Made by a program: the position numbers and the translations under genes
The notes under the pieces: generated by a model
What the model saw: only the letters and a program-made list of their open reading frames with translations
Databases searched by the model: none
What the model was told of the DNA's origin: nothing
Source of the DNA: Fimenecus sp045593555
GTDB taxonomy: Bacteria; Bacillota; Clostridia; Oscillospirales; Acutalibacteraceae
Reading direction: 5' to 3'
DNA: 38,867 bases
Assembly: GCA_045593555.1 (NCBI GenBank)
Contig: JAZNWU010000016.1
Span: 1 to 38,867 of the forward strand
Shown: positions 31,852-38,804 of the stretch, piece by piece
Numbering within the stretch: position 1 is the stretch's first letter
Layout: every line of letters begins with the position of its first letter

Positions 31852-34338
31852 TTAGTCAATTACTTTATACCCTTTATCTTCAACTGCTTTTTTGAGAGTT
31901 GCAACACCTAAATCTGCATCGAGAGTTACAATTGCTGTGCCGTCTTTATGGCTTACAATTGCTTCTCTTACCTCTGCAAACTCCTCAAGAGTTTTCTTAA
32001 CATTTGCCTCGCAGTGAGGACACATCATACCTTCAATTTTCATTGTAATTTCCATTGGTTTTTTCTCCTTTACTTTTGATTTTATTTTTCTATCTTTTGA
32101 GCTGTTGCGAATATCTTTGAAATTCAATCGCAAAGCATTTGATACGACACAGAATGAGGAAAGACTCATTGCAGCTGCACCGAACATAGGATTCAATTCC
32201 CATCCGAAAAGGTTTATGAACAGACCTGCAGCAAGTGGAATGCCAATTGCGTTATAGAAAAATGCCCAGAAAAGGTTTTCGTAGATATTTTTTAACGTTG
32301 CACGACTTAAGCGTATTGCAGCAGAAACATCCAAAAGTCTGCTTTTCATAAGAACGATATCTGCTGAATCAATAGCAATATCCGTTCCTGCACCAATAGC
32401 AATACCAATGTCTGCACGAGTCAAAGCAGGTGCGTCGTTTATTCCGTCACCAACCATTATTACTTTACCTTTATCTTTAAGTCTGCGAATGACTTTTTCC
32501 TTACCGTCAGGTAAAACTCCTGCAATAACCTCATCAACACCTGCCTGCTTACCGATTGCATTGGCAGTTTTTTCATTATCACCTGTAAGCATTACAACAT
32601 TTATACCCATGTTTTGCAATTCTTTAATTGCTTGTGGACTATCTTCTTTAATCACATCGGCAACTGCGATAATACCCAGTAAGTTCTCATCATTTGCAAA
32701 TAACAGAGGTGTTTTTCCGTTTTCAGCAAGGTTTTCTGCTGTCTTAACGGTTGTTTCATCAACGGTTATCTTCTCATTAATGAATTTAAGACTACCACCA
32801 TAAACTGTTTTCCCGTTCAGTTCTGCCGTTATACCGTTTCCTGAAAGTGCTTTGAAATTCTGCACATCAATTAATGAAATATTCAGTTCATTTCCTTTTT
32901 CAACAATTGCCTTTGCAAGCGGATGCTCACTTTTTATTTCAAGAGAATATGCAAATTCAAGTAATTCTTTTTCAGTTACATTGATAGGGATTATATCTGT
33001 CACTTTAGGTTTACCCATAGTTATTGTTCCCGTTTTATCGAGAGCTACAATATTTGCTTTACCTGTATCCTCAAGAGAAACTGCAGTTTTAAAAAGAATA
33101 CCGTTTTTAGCCCCGACACCATTACCAACCATAATGGCAACAGGTGTTGCAAGTCCCAAAGCACAAGGACAACTGATTACAAGAACTGAAATTCCTCGTG
33201 CAAGAGCATAACCGAAACTTTGCCCTGCAATAAGCCAGACAACAGTTGCAACTATTGCTATTGTAATTACAACGGGAACAAACACGCCTGAAACCTTGTC
33301 GGCAATTTTTGCAATAGGTGCTTTCGTTGCAGCCGCATCACTTACCATCTTTATAATCTGCGAAAGAGTTGTATCTTCACCTACTCGCAAGGCTTCACAT
33401 TTAATAAATCCCGATTGATTTATTGTCCCGCCCGAAACTCTGTCATTGGGTTGTTTATCAACAGGAATACTCTCCCCTGTAAGTGCTGACTCGTCAACTG
33501 CAGTTGTTCCGTCAATTATGACACCGTCAACAGAAATCTGTTCACCCGGTCGAACAACAAAAATATCACCTTTTTGCACTTGTTCAATTGTAATTTCTGT
33601 TTCAACATCATCTTTAAGAATTGTCGCAGTTTTTGGTGCTAAATTCATAAGAGATTTAAGTGCATTTGTGGTTTTACCCTTTGACCTTGCCTCAAGCATT
33701 TTACCAACAGTAATGAGCGTCAGAATCATGGCAGCAGATTCAAAATAGAATTCGTGAAGATAATGATGTGCCATTTCACTGCTTACTGCTGTCATTTTGA
33801 AAAGTGCATAAGTGCTGTATATAAACGATGCACCTGAACCTAATGCTACAAGAGTATCCATATTGGGGGACTTGTGCAAAATTCCTTTAAAGCCATTTAT
33901 GAAGAATTTCTGATTAATTACCATTACTATTGCAGTTAAGAGCAACTGTAAAAGTCCGATTGCAAGTGGATTTGTTGCTAATATTTCAGGCAACCACCAA
34001 CCCCACATAACGTGTCCCATTGAAATGTACATCAATACAATCAAAAAGCCTAACGATGCAATAAGTCGTTTTTTGAGTTTTGGTGTTTCGGTATCTTTTA
34101 GTACATCATCATTATCCGTCTTTGATGATGTGCTTTTCTCGTTTTTTAGTGTTGCACCGTAGCCTGCTTCAGTTACTGCTGAAATGATTTTCTGTGGGTC
34201 TGCAGATCCTTCCACACCCATAGAATTAGTCAGCAGACTGACAGAACAAGAATTGACACCTTCCACAGCATTAACTGCTTTTTCAACTCGTGCAACACAG
34301 GCAGCACAACTCATACCTGTCACATTATATTGAGTCAT
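31852..34338 (-). CDS. copA: Copper-exporting P1B-type ATPase with an extra C-terminal metal-binding domain
   Basis: An 828-residue copper ATPase that pumps Cu(I) out of the cytoplasm. An N-terminal HMA domain has GMSCAAC (C10, C13). Membrane helices, the actuator motif TGES, the membrane metal site SCPCALGLATP, the phosphorylation motif DKTGT, the HP nucleotide motif (SEHPLAKAI) and GDGINDAPAL follow in the normal order. Unusually, a second HMA domain (GMMCPHC, C773 and C776) is fused at the C-terminus after a lysine-rich linker. That places a CopZ-like module at the tail; no separate copZ gene is seen. The gene follows csoR by eight bases and shares its copper-responsive promoter. Confidence 0.97.
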   Translation of the reverse strand: MTQYNVTGMSCAACVARVEKAVNAVEGVNSCSVSLLTNSMGVEGSADPQKIISAVTEAGYGATLKNEKSTSSKTDNDDVLKDTETPKLKKRLIASLGFLIVLMYISMGHVMWGWWLPEILATNPLAIGLLQLLLTAIVMVINQKFFINGFKGILHKSPNMDTLVALGSGASFIYSTYALFKMTAVSSEMAHHYLHEFYFESAAMILTLITVGKMLEARSKGKTTNALKSLMNLAPKTATILKDDVETEITIEQVQKGDIFVVRPGEQISVDGVIIDGTTAVDESALTGESIPVDKQPNDRVSGGTINQSGFIKCEALRVGEDTTLSQIIKMVSDAAATKAPIAKIADKVSGVFVPVVITIAIVATVVWLIAGQSFGYALARGISVLVISCPCALGLATPVAIMVGNGVGAKNGILFKTAVSLEDTGKANIVALDKTGTITMGKPKVTDIIPINVTEKELLEFAYSLEIKSEHPLAKAIVEKGNELNISLIDVQNFKALSGNGITAELNGKTVYGGSLKFINEKITVDETTVKTAENLAENGKTPLLFANDENLLGIIAVADVIKEDSPQAIKELQNMGINVVMLTGDNEKTANAIGKQAGVDEVIAGVLPDGKEKVIRRLKDKGKVIMVGDGINDAPALTRADIGIAIGAGTDIAIDSADIVLMKSRLLDVSAAIRLSRATLKNIYENLFWAFFYNAIGIPLAAGLFINLFGWELNPMFGAAAMSLSSFCVVSNALRLNFKDIRNSSKDRKIKSKVKEKKPMEITMKIEGMMCPHCEANVKKTLEEFAEVREAIVSHKDGTAIVTLDADLGVATLKKAVEDKGYKVID

Positions 34339-34346
34339 AGTTTCAC

Positions 34347-34646
34347 CTACTTCATAAGTTTTTGTAATGTTGAGAGCAAATCGTCAACAGTTTCCGTTTT
34401 ACCTGCTTTTATATCGTCAGCAACACAAGTTTTAATATGATTTGAAAGCAATTCTTTGTTGAAAGCATTAAGTGCAGCATTAACAGCTGATACCTGTACT
34501 ATTATGTCCGTACAATAGGCATTTTTCTCAACCATACCCTTGATTCCACGAATCTGACCCTCAATACGGTTAAGACGGTTAATCAATGCCTTGTATTCTT
34601 CTTCAGTACGAATTTTAGTTTTGCAACATTCACAAGTATTACTCAT
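34347..34646 (-). CDS. csoR: Copper-sensing repressor CsoR
   Basis: A 99-residue all-helical repressor of the CsoR/RcnR family, which leaves DNA on binding Cu(I). The expected ligands are visible: Cys in KNAYCTDI, then His and Cys in SNHIKTCV. RLNRIEGQIRGIKGMVE is the family signature. An extra CECC motif lies at the N-terminus. The start is the ATG at 34646 with AAGGAAG upstream; longer forms run into the operator. It is first in the csoR-copA operon, and its operator lies within its own promoter. Confidence 0.96.
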   Translation of the reverse strand: MSNTCECCKTKIRTEEEYKALINRLNRIEGQIRGIKGMVEKNAYCTDIIVQVSAVNAALNAFNKELLSNHIKTCVADDIKAGKTETVDDLLSTLQKLMK

Positions 34647-34670
34647 AAAATCACTTCCTTTTATAATTTT

Positions 34671-34699
34671 ATTATATACCCCCATAGGGTATATGTCAA
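34671..34699 (-). promoter_or_regulatory. csoR-copA promoter with CsoR operator in the spacer
   Basis: Minus-strand TTGACA (34699-34694), 17 bases, TATAAT (34676-34671), both perfect. ATATACCC-N5-GGGTATAT (34674-34694) fills the spacer and matches known CsoR operators (G/C tract in a TATACCC...GGGTATA palindrome). Confidence 0.92.
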
Positions 34700-34700
34700 G

Positions 34701-34750
34701 GAATAAATAATGTAGGGACGATGTTGACATCGTCCCTACATTATTTATTC
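34701..34750. terminator. Perfect 23-bp inverted repeat, terminator of the padR-DUF2812 unit
   Basis: Two 23-base arms (34701-34723 and 34728-34750) are exactly complementary around the loop TTGA, with a GC core TGTAGGGACGATG and AT-rich outer ends. The stop codon of the DUF2812 gene lies inside the right arm. It separates that unit from csoR and resembles a REP-type palindrome. Confidence 0.85.
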
Positions 34751-35308
34751 AAATATCTTTTGTTGTTCTCTTAGCTCTTTTTGTTTTTTTATGTTTTTGA
34801 CTAGTCCTTTTGTATAAAAGACTGCTATTAGCAACCAAATTATTGCAAAAACAATATGCTCAACATCAATTGGTTGAAAATCAGATAAACTTAATAGAAA
34901 TAGAAAAACTTGCACTAACATTTCAAGCCATGAAAATCCTACCCAAAAGCTCATTTCTTTTATTATACGACTATAATAATTGATTCTCGATGTGTTATCT
35001 GAAAACAACTCAAAATCAGCCTCTGTCGTGCCTGCAAAATATGCAATATATCCCACACCGCCTATATAAATTACACCTGTTTCTTGAAGAAAAGAAATAT
35101 ATCTTTGATTATCTTGATGAGAAGGACCTTTTTTCATAAATTCAAGACGAATATTATACATTCCCGGAGTTGCTTGCTCAAATTCATAATGCCAACGTTT
35201 TACCGAAATCAAATACCAACCTTGTGATGCCATTTCATTTAGCCATTTTTCTTCTTTATCAAGGTTCCATAATCCAAAAAACTTTTTAACTGTTTTTTTC
35301 ATTTTCAT
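34745..35308 (-). CDS. DUF2812-family membrane protein
   Basis: A 187-residue protein of the DUF2812 family. The N-terminal signature is KKFFGLWNLDKEEKWLNEMA followed by GWYLISVKRWHYEFE, a cytoplasmic domain of about 110 residues. Two membrane helices come next (about 115-135 and 145-168, FLFLLSLSDF and VFAIIWLLIAVFYT). A basic tail follows. Members regularly follow a PadR-type regulator, as here with a 23-base overlap, and the pair is thought to respond to envelope stress or drugs, though the function is unproven. The stop codon is within the large palindrome. Confidence 0.9.
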   Translation of the reverse strand: MKMKKTVKKFFGLWNLDKEEKWLNEMASQGWYLISVKRWHYEFEQATPGMYNIRLEFMKKGPSHQDNQRYISFLQETGVIYIGGVGYIAYFAGTTEADFELFSDNTSRINYYSRIIKEMSFWVGFSWLEMLVQVFLFLLSLSDFQPIDVEHIVFAIIWLLIAVFYTKGLVKNIKKQKELREQQKIFE

Positions 35309-35615
35309 CCCCCTCTACAAAGATTTTTCCAACTGATACAAGTTCTTGTAAACGAGCATATTCAAGTTCCAATGCTCTTTTACCAAAATCTGTTATTAAA
35401 TATTCTTTTTTGCGAGTATTGTAGATAGTGGGTAATTCCACAATCCAACCACGTTCAAGCAAAGTGTTTAATGCACCATAAAGTGTACCTGCAGCAAGTT
35501 TTACTCTGCCATTTGAGAGTTCTTCAACATTCTGCATTATTCCATAACCGTGCATTGGCTGTAAAAGTGAAACTAAAATATAATAAACTGCCTCTGTCAA
35601 TGCCATATAAGCCAA
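35286..35615 (-). CDS. PadR-family transcriptional regulator
   Basis: A 109-residue PadR winged-helix regulator: MALTEAVYYILVSLLQPMHGYGIMQ, then GRVKLAAGTLYGALNTLLERGWI, the typical helix-turn-helix and wing (quoted in pieces). I choose a TTG start at 35615, nine bases after AAAGGAG. The ATG at 35624 directly abuts the ribosome binding site, and the next in-frame ATG at 35606 is too far. It overlaps the DUF2812 gene and lies under a consensus promoter with three copies of one palindrome, so it is almost certainly autoregulated. Confidence 0.9.
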   Translation of the reverse strand: MAYMALTEAVYYILVSLLQPMHGYGIMQNVEELSNGRVKLAAGTLYGALNTLLERGWIVELPTIYNTRKKEYLITDFGKRALELEYARLQELVSVGKIFVEGDENEKNS

Positions 35616-35633
35616 TTTGAACATCTCCTTTAT

Positions 35634-35697
35634 TATCGTCTGGCGATATATCGTCTTCCGATATACTCATTATATCGTCACCCGATATAGTTGTCAA
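35634..35697 (-). promoter_or_regulatory. padR promoter with three TATCG-N5-CGATA operators
   Basis: Minus-strand TTGACA (35697-35692), 17 bases, TATAAT (35674-35669). TATCG-N5-CGATA occurs at 35673-35687 (in the spacer, touching the -10), 35649-35663 and 35634-35648. The last two abut directly, and the first is 24 bases from the middle one. Confidence 0.85.
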
Positions 35698-35727
35698 TAG
35701 TTTTATGTAAAAATATAAAAAGAAAAA

Positions 35728-35751
35728 GGGCGATTCGTGATGCACACGCCC
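35728..35751 (-). terminator. Terminator downstream of tnpX
   Basis: GGGCG (35728-35732) pairs with CGCCC (35747-35751). On the minus strand TTTTTCTTTTTAT follows. The left arm resembles the hairpin at 4115. Confidence 0.7.
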
Positions 35752-35774
35752 CATAAGGATGTTTTTTGAGAGAT

Positions 35775-35804
35775 ACGGTGTAACCCCGTTTGGGGTTGCA
35801 CCGT
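35775..35804. other. Stable hairpin just downstream of tnpX
   Basis: ACGGTG-T-AACCCC, loop GTTT, GGGGTT-G-CACCGT. A plus-strand T-rich tail follows, but no strong T tract follows on the minus strand, the direction of tnpX. It may mark the element end or help terminate. Confidence 0.6.
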
Positions 35805-35815
35805 TTTCTTGTTTA

Positions 35816-37552
35816 TTATGCTACAATGCGGTATTCCTGCGGATTCTTTCTTGCTTCTTCCATCATAGCAATAACTTCTTCCTCTGTCGGAATACAAATC
35901 ATTCCTATAGCTGTAAAATAAATATCCACCTTAACAAAACAGTGACCACTTGATTTATCATTGTTATGAACCTCAATACGCTCAATAAGTGAATTGACAA
36001 GTGTCGGGGTAAGCTCCTGTATATCCGTCATCTCTCTGAAGGTGCGAAGAAGCAACCTTAAATCAACAGATTTCTGCTCAGCAGACTTCAATGTTTCCTG
36101 ACCTTCCGAAACAATTACAGCAAGTTCTTTTTGCTCTCGCTCATATTTTGTCATCAGTTTTCGGTATCTTTCATCATCCATTCTGCCGAGAGCATTGTCT
36201 TCGTAAACCTTTTCAATAAGACGGTCTAACTCCTTTATTCGGATTTCACCGTCAGCAACAGTCTTTTTCAGCTTTTCATACTCTGCTTTTCTCATAGCAT
36301 CGTTCTGCTTTGCAATCATATACAAAAAGACCTTTTCATTGTAACGAATAAATTCTGCTAAGTTTCGTATAGCTTCAAGCACAATTTTCTCAAGCACAAC
36401 ATTACGAATATAATGAATTTTGCAAGTACCGATTCTGCCGTCCTTGTAGTTTGCACATCTGAAAAATTCCTGATTTTTATTCAGACTTTTAGCTGCACAG
36501 AAGTGTAATTTCGCACCGCAATCATAACAATAAACCAAGCCTGAGAATAAACTTGTTCTTCCTGTTGCAGTAGGTCTGCGACGATTTTCACGGAGCTCCT
36601 GAACTCTTAACCACTTTTCTTCGCTGATAATAGGTTCTTGCATATCAGGGATTATCTGATACTCTTCTTTCGGATTATGAATTACCTTATGAACCTTGTA
36701 ACTGACAGTTGTACTTTTAAAGTTTACAGCACAACCTGTGTACTGTCTGTTCTCAAGAATGTTAACAACTGTCTTTGGGTCCCATCTATAAGGATTAGCA
36801 GGAACAGGATTTGAATGCTTTCTGCCTACAGATTCATAATATGCTGACGGTAGTAATATTTTTTCCGCTTCTAATATACGAGCAATTTGCAGAGGACCTC
36901 GTCCTGCAAGACACAAATCATATATTTTTCGTACAACCTCTGCTGCAGGTTCATCAATAAGCCATTTCTCTTTGTCGTTTTCATCTTTTACATAACCGTA
37001 AGGTACAGTAGAAGATACTCTTTTACCGTTGTTAGCTTTCGACTGCCATACAGCACGGATTTTCTTTGAGGTTTGTGCGGCATACCATTCATTAAAGATG
37101 TTATAGAACGGCAACATCTCCATACCATCTCCTGTGGAACTGTTTACATTTTCCTGAATTGAAATGAAAGTCACACCAAGTGACGGATATACAATTTGTG
37201 TTAATCTGCCAGCTTCGACCTGCTCACGACCAAATCGTGACAGGTCTTTTACTATAATTCTGCAAATCTTACCTTCTTCAACCATTTGCTGCATTTGGTT
37301 GAAACCGCTTCTGTCAAAACTTGTACCCGAAATACCGTCATCAATGAAAAACATTATATTTTTGTATCCGTGTTTTTTACAGTAGTCAAGCAAAATCTGT
37401 TTCTGATTGGATATACTGTTTGACTCATCTTCTCTGCCGTTCTTCTTTTTGGATTTATCATCCTTTATATCTTCAACTGAAAGACGGCAGTAAAGAGCCG
37501 TAATTAATTCATCATTTATTGTTTGTCCTGAAATATTTGTTGCAGTTGTCAT
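35816..37552 (-). CDS. tnpX: Large serine recombinase, TnpX-like
   Basis: A 578-residue large serine recombinase that excises and inserts an integrative element. The N-terminal resolvase domain has the catalytic serine at S25 (ALYCRLSVEDI), ISNQKQILLDYCKKHGY, DGISGTSFDRSGF and KDLSRFGREQVEAGRL. A recombinase domain follows. A zinc ribbon near residues 338-375 has CYDCGAK and CKIHYI. A coiled coil occupies about 400-490, as expected for this class. I use the ATG at 37552, after AAAGGAG; the frame is open further upstream. It is followed downstream by hairpins and the PadR locus. It is preceded by a TnpW-like gene, the pairing of Tn4451/Tn4453-type mobilisable elements. Confidence 0.92.
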   Translation of the reverse strand: MTTATNISGQTINDELITALYCRLSVEDIKDDKSKKKNGREDESNSISNQKQILLDYCKKHGYKNIMFFIDDGISGTSFDRSGFNQMQQMVEEGKICRIIVKDLSRFGREQVEAGRLTQIVYPSLGVTFISIQENVNSSTGDGMEMLPFYNIFNEWYAAQTSKKIRAVWQSKANNGKRVSSTVPYGYVKDENDKEKWLIDEPAAEVVRKIYDLCLAGRGPLQIARILEAEKILLPSAYYESVGRKHSNPVPANPYRWDPKTVVNILENRQYTGCAVNFKSTTVSYKVHKVIHNPKEEYQIIPDMQEPIISEEKWLRVQELRENRRRPTATGRTSLFSGLVYCYDCGAKLHFCAAKSLNKNQEFFRCANYKDGRIGTCKIHYIRNVVLEKIVLEAIRNLAEFIRYNEKVFLYMIAKQNDAMRKAEYEKLKKTVADGEIRIKELDRLIEKVYEDNALGRMDDERYRKLMTKYEREQKELAVIVSEGQETLKSAEQKSVDLRLLLRTFREMTDIQELTPTLVNSLIERIEVHNNDKSSGHCFVKVDIYFTAIGMICIPTEEEVIAMMEEARKNPQEYRIVA

Positions 37553-37636
37553 TAAAATTTCTCCTTTCCGACAACCGGACATCGCAAGGATATTCACATT
37601 TTACAATGTCCGATTGTCTTTTTTCAAATGTGTGAT

Positions 37637-37918
37637 TTACAATAATTTTTCAGACAATATCAGTTCCTTGAACTGCTCAAAGATACACTGTCTGCCTTTG
37701 GGGTTGAAGTGCGTAGAAACCTCATAGGTTGTACCACCGATTTTCATTTGAAAGGTTTCTTCACCGAAACGGCGTATTTTGCTACGGTCAACAACAGCTT
37801 CGTCACTGCGGGGTGCCATAATATCTGACATGCTTGAAAGCTCATTTTCATCAATAGGCTCAGGCGGTACAACAAATATGGTTTTGTTATCGGGAAATAT
37901 CTCTTTCAATTTTCTCAC
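37637..37918 (-). CDS. tnpW: TnpW-like transposon-encoded protein
   Basis: A protein of up to 93 residues resembling the TnpW family of Tn4451-type elements. The hallmark is the C-terminal block GGTTYEVSTHFNPKGRQCIF followed by EQFKELI. The N-terminal half is acidic and probably disordered. The frame opens with GTG at 37918, but that abuts GCGAG. The TTG at 37909, preceded by AGGTGAG, is a better start and gives 90 residues. Function is unknown; it accompanies the recombinase gene tnpX, 84 bases downstream. Confidence 0.8.
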   Translation of the reverse strand: MRKLKEIFPDNKTIFVVPPEPIDENELSSMSDIMAPRSDEAVVDRSKIRRFGEETFQMKIGGTTYEVSTHFNPKGRQCIFEQFKELILSEKLL

Positions 37919-37929
37919 CTCGCTGACAT

Positions 37930-38088
37930 TTCCCCCACACTGTGGGGGAATCTTCTGCGAGGCTTATAAACTAAAGTTTCTCGCTTATCAAGGGAACGAC
38001 AAACTTTAGTTGCGGTATATACCGCAGACGAGCTTCGCTATGTAAAGGTGGCTGTAGTGTCCTTTATACCGAGATGCTTTAGTGGGGG
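37930..38088 (-). ncRNA. Structured leader upstream of tnpW-tnpX
   Basis: Contains the palindromes TTCCCCCACA-C-TGTGGGGGAA (37930-37950) and TGCGGTATATACCGCA (38011-38026), and ACTAAAG (37970-37976) with CTTTAGT (38004-38010). A further CTTTAGTGGGGG at 38077-38088 can pair with either set. No reading frame of note. It is probably a cis-acting RNA or a set of recombination/regulatory DNA sites. Confidence 0.6.
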
Positions 38089-38156
38089 CAGTTATCATAT
38101 ATAGAAATTGCACCTAAAGGTAATGGGAATAAGTCACATAAAATTGTTCCGGATTT

Positions 38157-38225
38157 TCAAAAATACTTTTCAGAAAACAAAAAAGCCGTCACATAGACAG
38201 CACAAATAGCGGGAAGACATTTCAT
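38157..38225 (-). CDS. Possible 22-codon leader peptide A
   Basis: A short frame beginning MKCLPAICAVYVTAF, with AGAGG five bases before the ATG. The frame runs straight through the 3' arm and U tract of the hairpin at 38185-38261, the layout of a transcription-attenuation leader. The peptide is Cys/aliphatic-rich. Evidence is only layout and ribosome binding site. Confidence 0.4.
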   Translation of the reverse strand: MKCLPAICAVYVTAFLFSEKYF

Positions 38226-38261
38226 CCTCTCACACAGTTTGCACTGAAACTATGTAACGGC
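38173..38261 (-). terminator. Attenuator-like terminator A
   Basis: GCCGTCACATAG (38185-38196) pairs with CTATGTAACGGC (38250-38261) with one internal mismatch. On the minus strand TTTTTTGTTTTC follows. A small CAGT/ACTG hairpin lies in the large loop. Confidence 0.7.
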
Positions 38262-38281
38262 TTAAAGTTTAAGCACTAATT

Positions 38282-38353
38282 GTCCGTATATTGCTGACCG
38301 AGTATCGGACTATACTTTTTTCGGTCAGATAATATGTGTTGGCATAAAGCCAA
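38282..38353 (-). ncRNA. Hairpins in leader A
   Basis: CTGACCGA/TCGGTCAG (38294-38328) with inner GTAT/ATAC, and TTGGC/GCCAA (38339-38353). GTCCG at 38282-38286 can alternatively pair with CGGAC at 38306-38310 inside the first hairpin, giving a possible switch. Confidence 0.55.
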
Positions 38354-38420
38354 TAAGTAAAAAATATGTGTTTCAGTTGATATTTAGTTGTAGGGTAAAT
38401 ACATTATTTACCAATTTACC

Positions 38421-38449
38421 ATTATAAAGAACATTTGTTCTTTTGTCAA
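38421..38449 (-). promoter_or_regulatory. Mobile-element promoter A with LexA box in spacer
   Basis: Minus-strand TTGACA (38449-38444), 17 bases, TATAAT (38426-38421), both perfect. The spacer contains GAACAAATGTTC (38440-38429), symmetrical as AAGAACAAATGTTCTT, a strong Gram-positive LexA site. Confidence 0.85.
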
Positions 38450-38591
38450 TATTTTTCTACAAATTTCTTGCCGTTTCACCTGAAATAGTTCCTGCCTCGG
38501 AATCTCAACGCAGCGTTGCCTTGCTCGTATCATCGCAAAGTCGTATCACTTTCAGACGGTCATTAAATTTTCAAGGTTCATAAAAAGCAAA
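38450..38591. other. Spacer without recognised features
   Basis: Between promoter A and the hairpin at 38592 I see no gene, strong hairpin or promoter. Confidence 0.5.
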
Positions 38592-38630
38592 AAAAGTCCT
38601 CACCTCCGATGAACAGAGGAAAGGACTTTT
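38592..38630. terminator. Terminator in the mobile-element leader
   Basis: AAGTCCT-N2-CCTC and GAGG-N2-AGGACTT form a stem around CGATGAACA, with A and T runs on both sides. Strong in the minus direction. Confidence 0.8.
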
Positions 38631-38704
38631 ATCGTTGGTATCACGCAAGACAAACAAAAAACACCGCTGAAATAAGTACAGATTGCCTCTGTTCTTATCT
38701 TCAT
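38600..38704 (-). CDS. Possible 34-codon leader peptide B
   Basis: Frame beginning MKIRTEAICTYFSGVF that overlaps both hairpins at 38662-38710 and 38592-38630. No clear ribosome binding site. It shares an AIC-plus-aromatic pattern with leader peptide A. Weak evidence. Confidence 0.3.
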   Translation of the reverse strand: MKIRTEAICTYFSGVFCLSCVIPTIKVLSSVHRR

Positions 38705-38710
38705 ACGGTG
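38652..38710 (-). terminator. Attenuator-like terminator B
   Basis: CACCG (38662-38666) pairs with CGGTG (38706-38710). Inside, TGAA/TTCA, ATAAG/CTTAT and CAGA/TCTG give a long interrupted stem. TTTTTTGTTT follows on the minus strand, the same tail as terminator A. Confidence 0.75.
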
Positions 38711-38775
38711 CTTGGGTAGTCAATAGATATTGCTCCGCTTACGCGCTACAAAGTTAATATTTAATTTGTGACATC

Positions 38776-38804
38776 ATTATACAGAACGAATGTATGCTTG
38801 TCAA
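38776..38804 (-). promoter_or_regulatory. Mobile-element promoter B with degenerate LexA-like spacer
   Basis: Minus-strand TTGACA (38804-38799), 17 bases, TATAAT (38781-38776), both perfect. The spacer carries, on the plus strand, GAACGAATGTAT at 38784-38795, one intact LexA half-site with a degenerate partner. Confidence 0.75.

Noticed and set aside
37930..38088. CRISPR-like repeats
   Set aside because: The palindromes differ from each other and there is no regular repeat-spacer spacing or cas gene.
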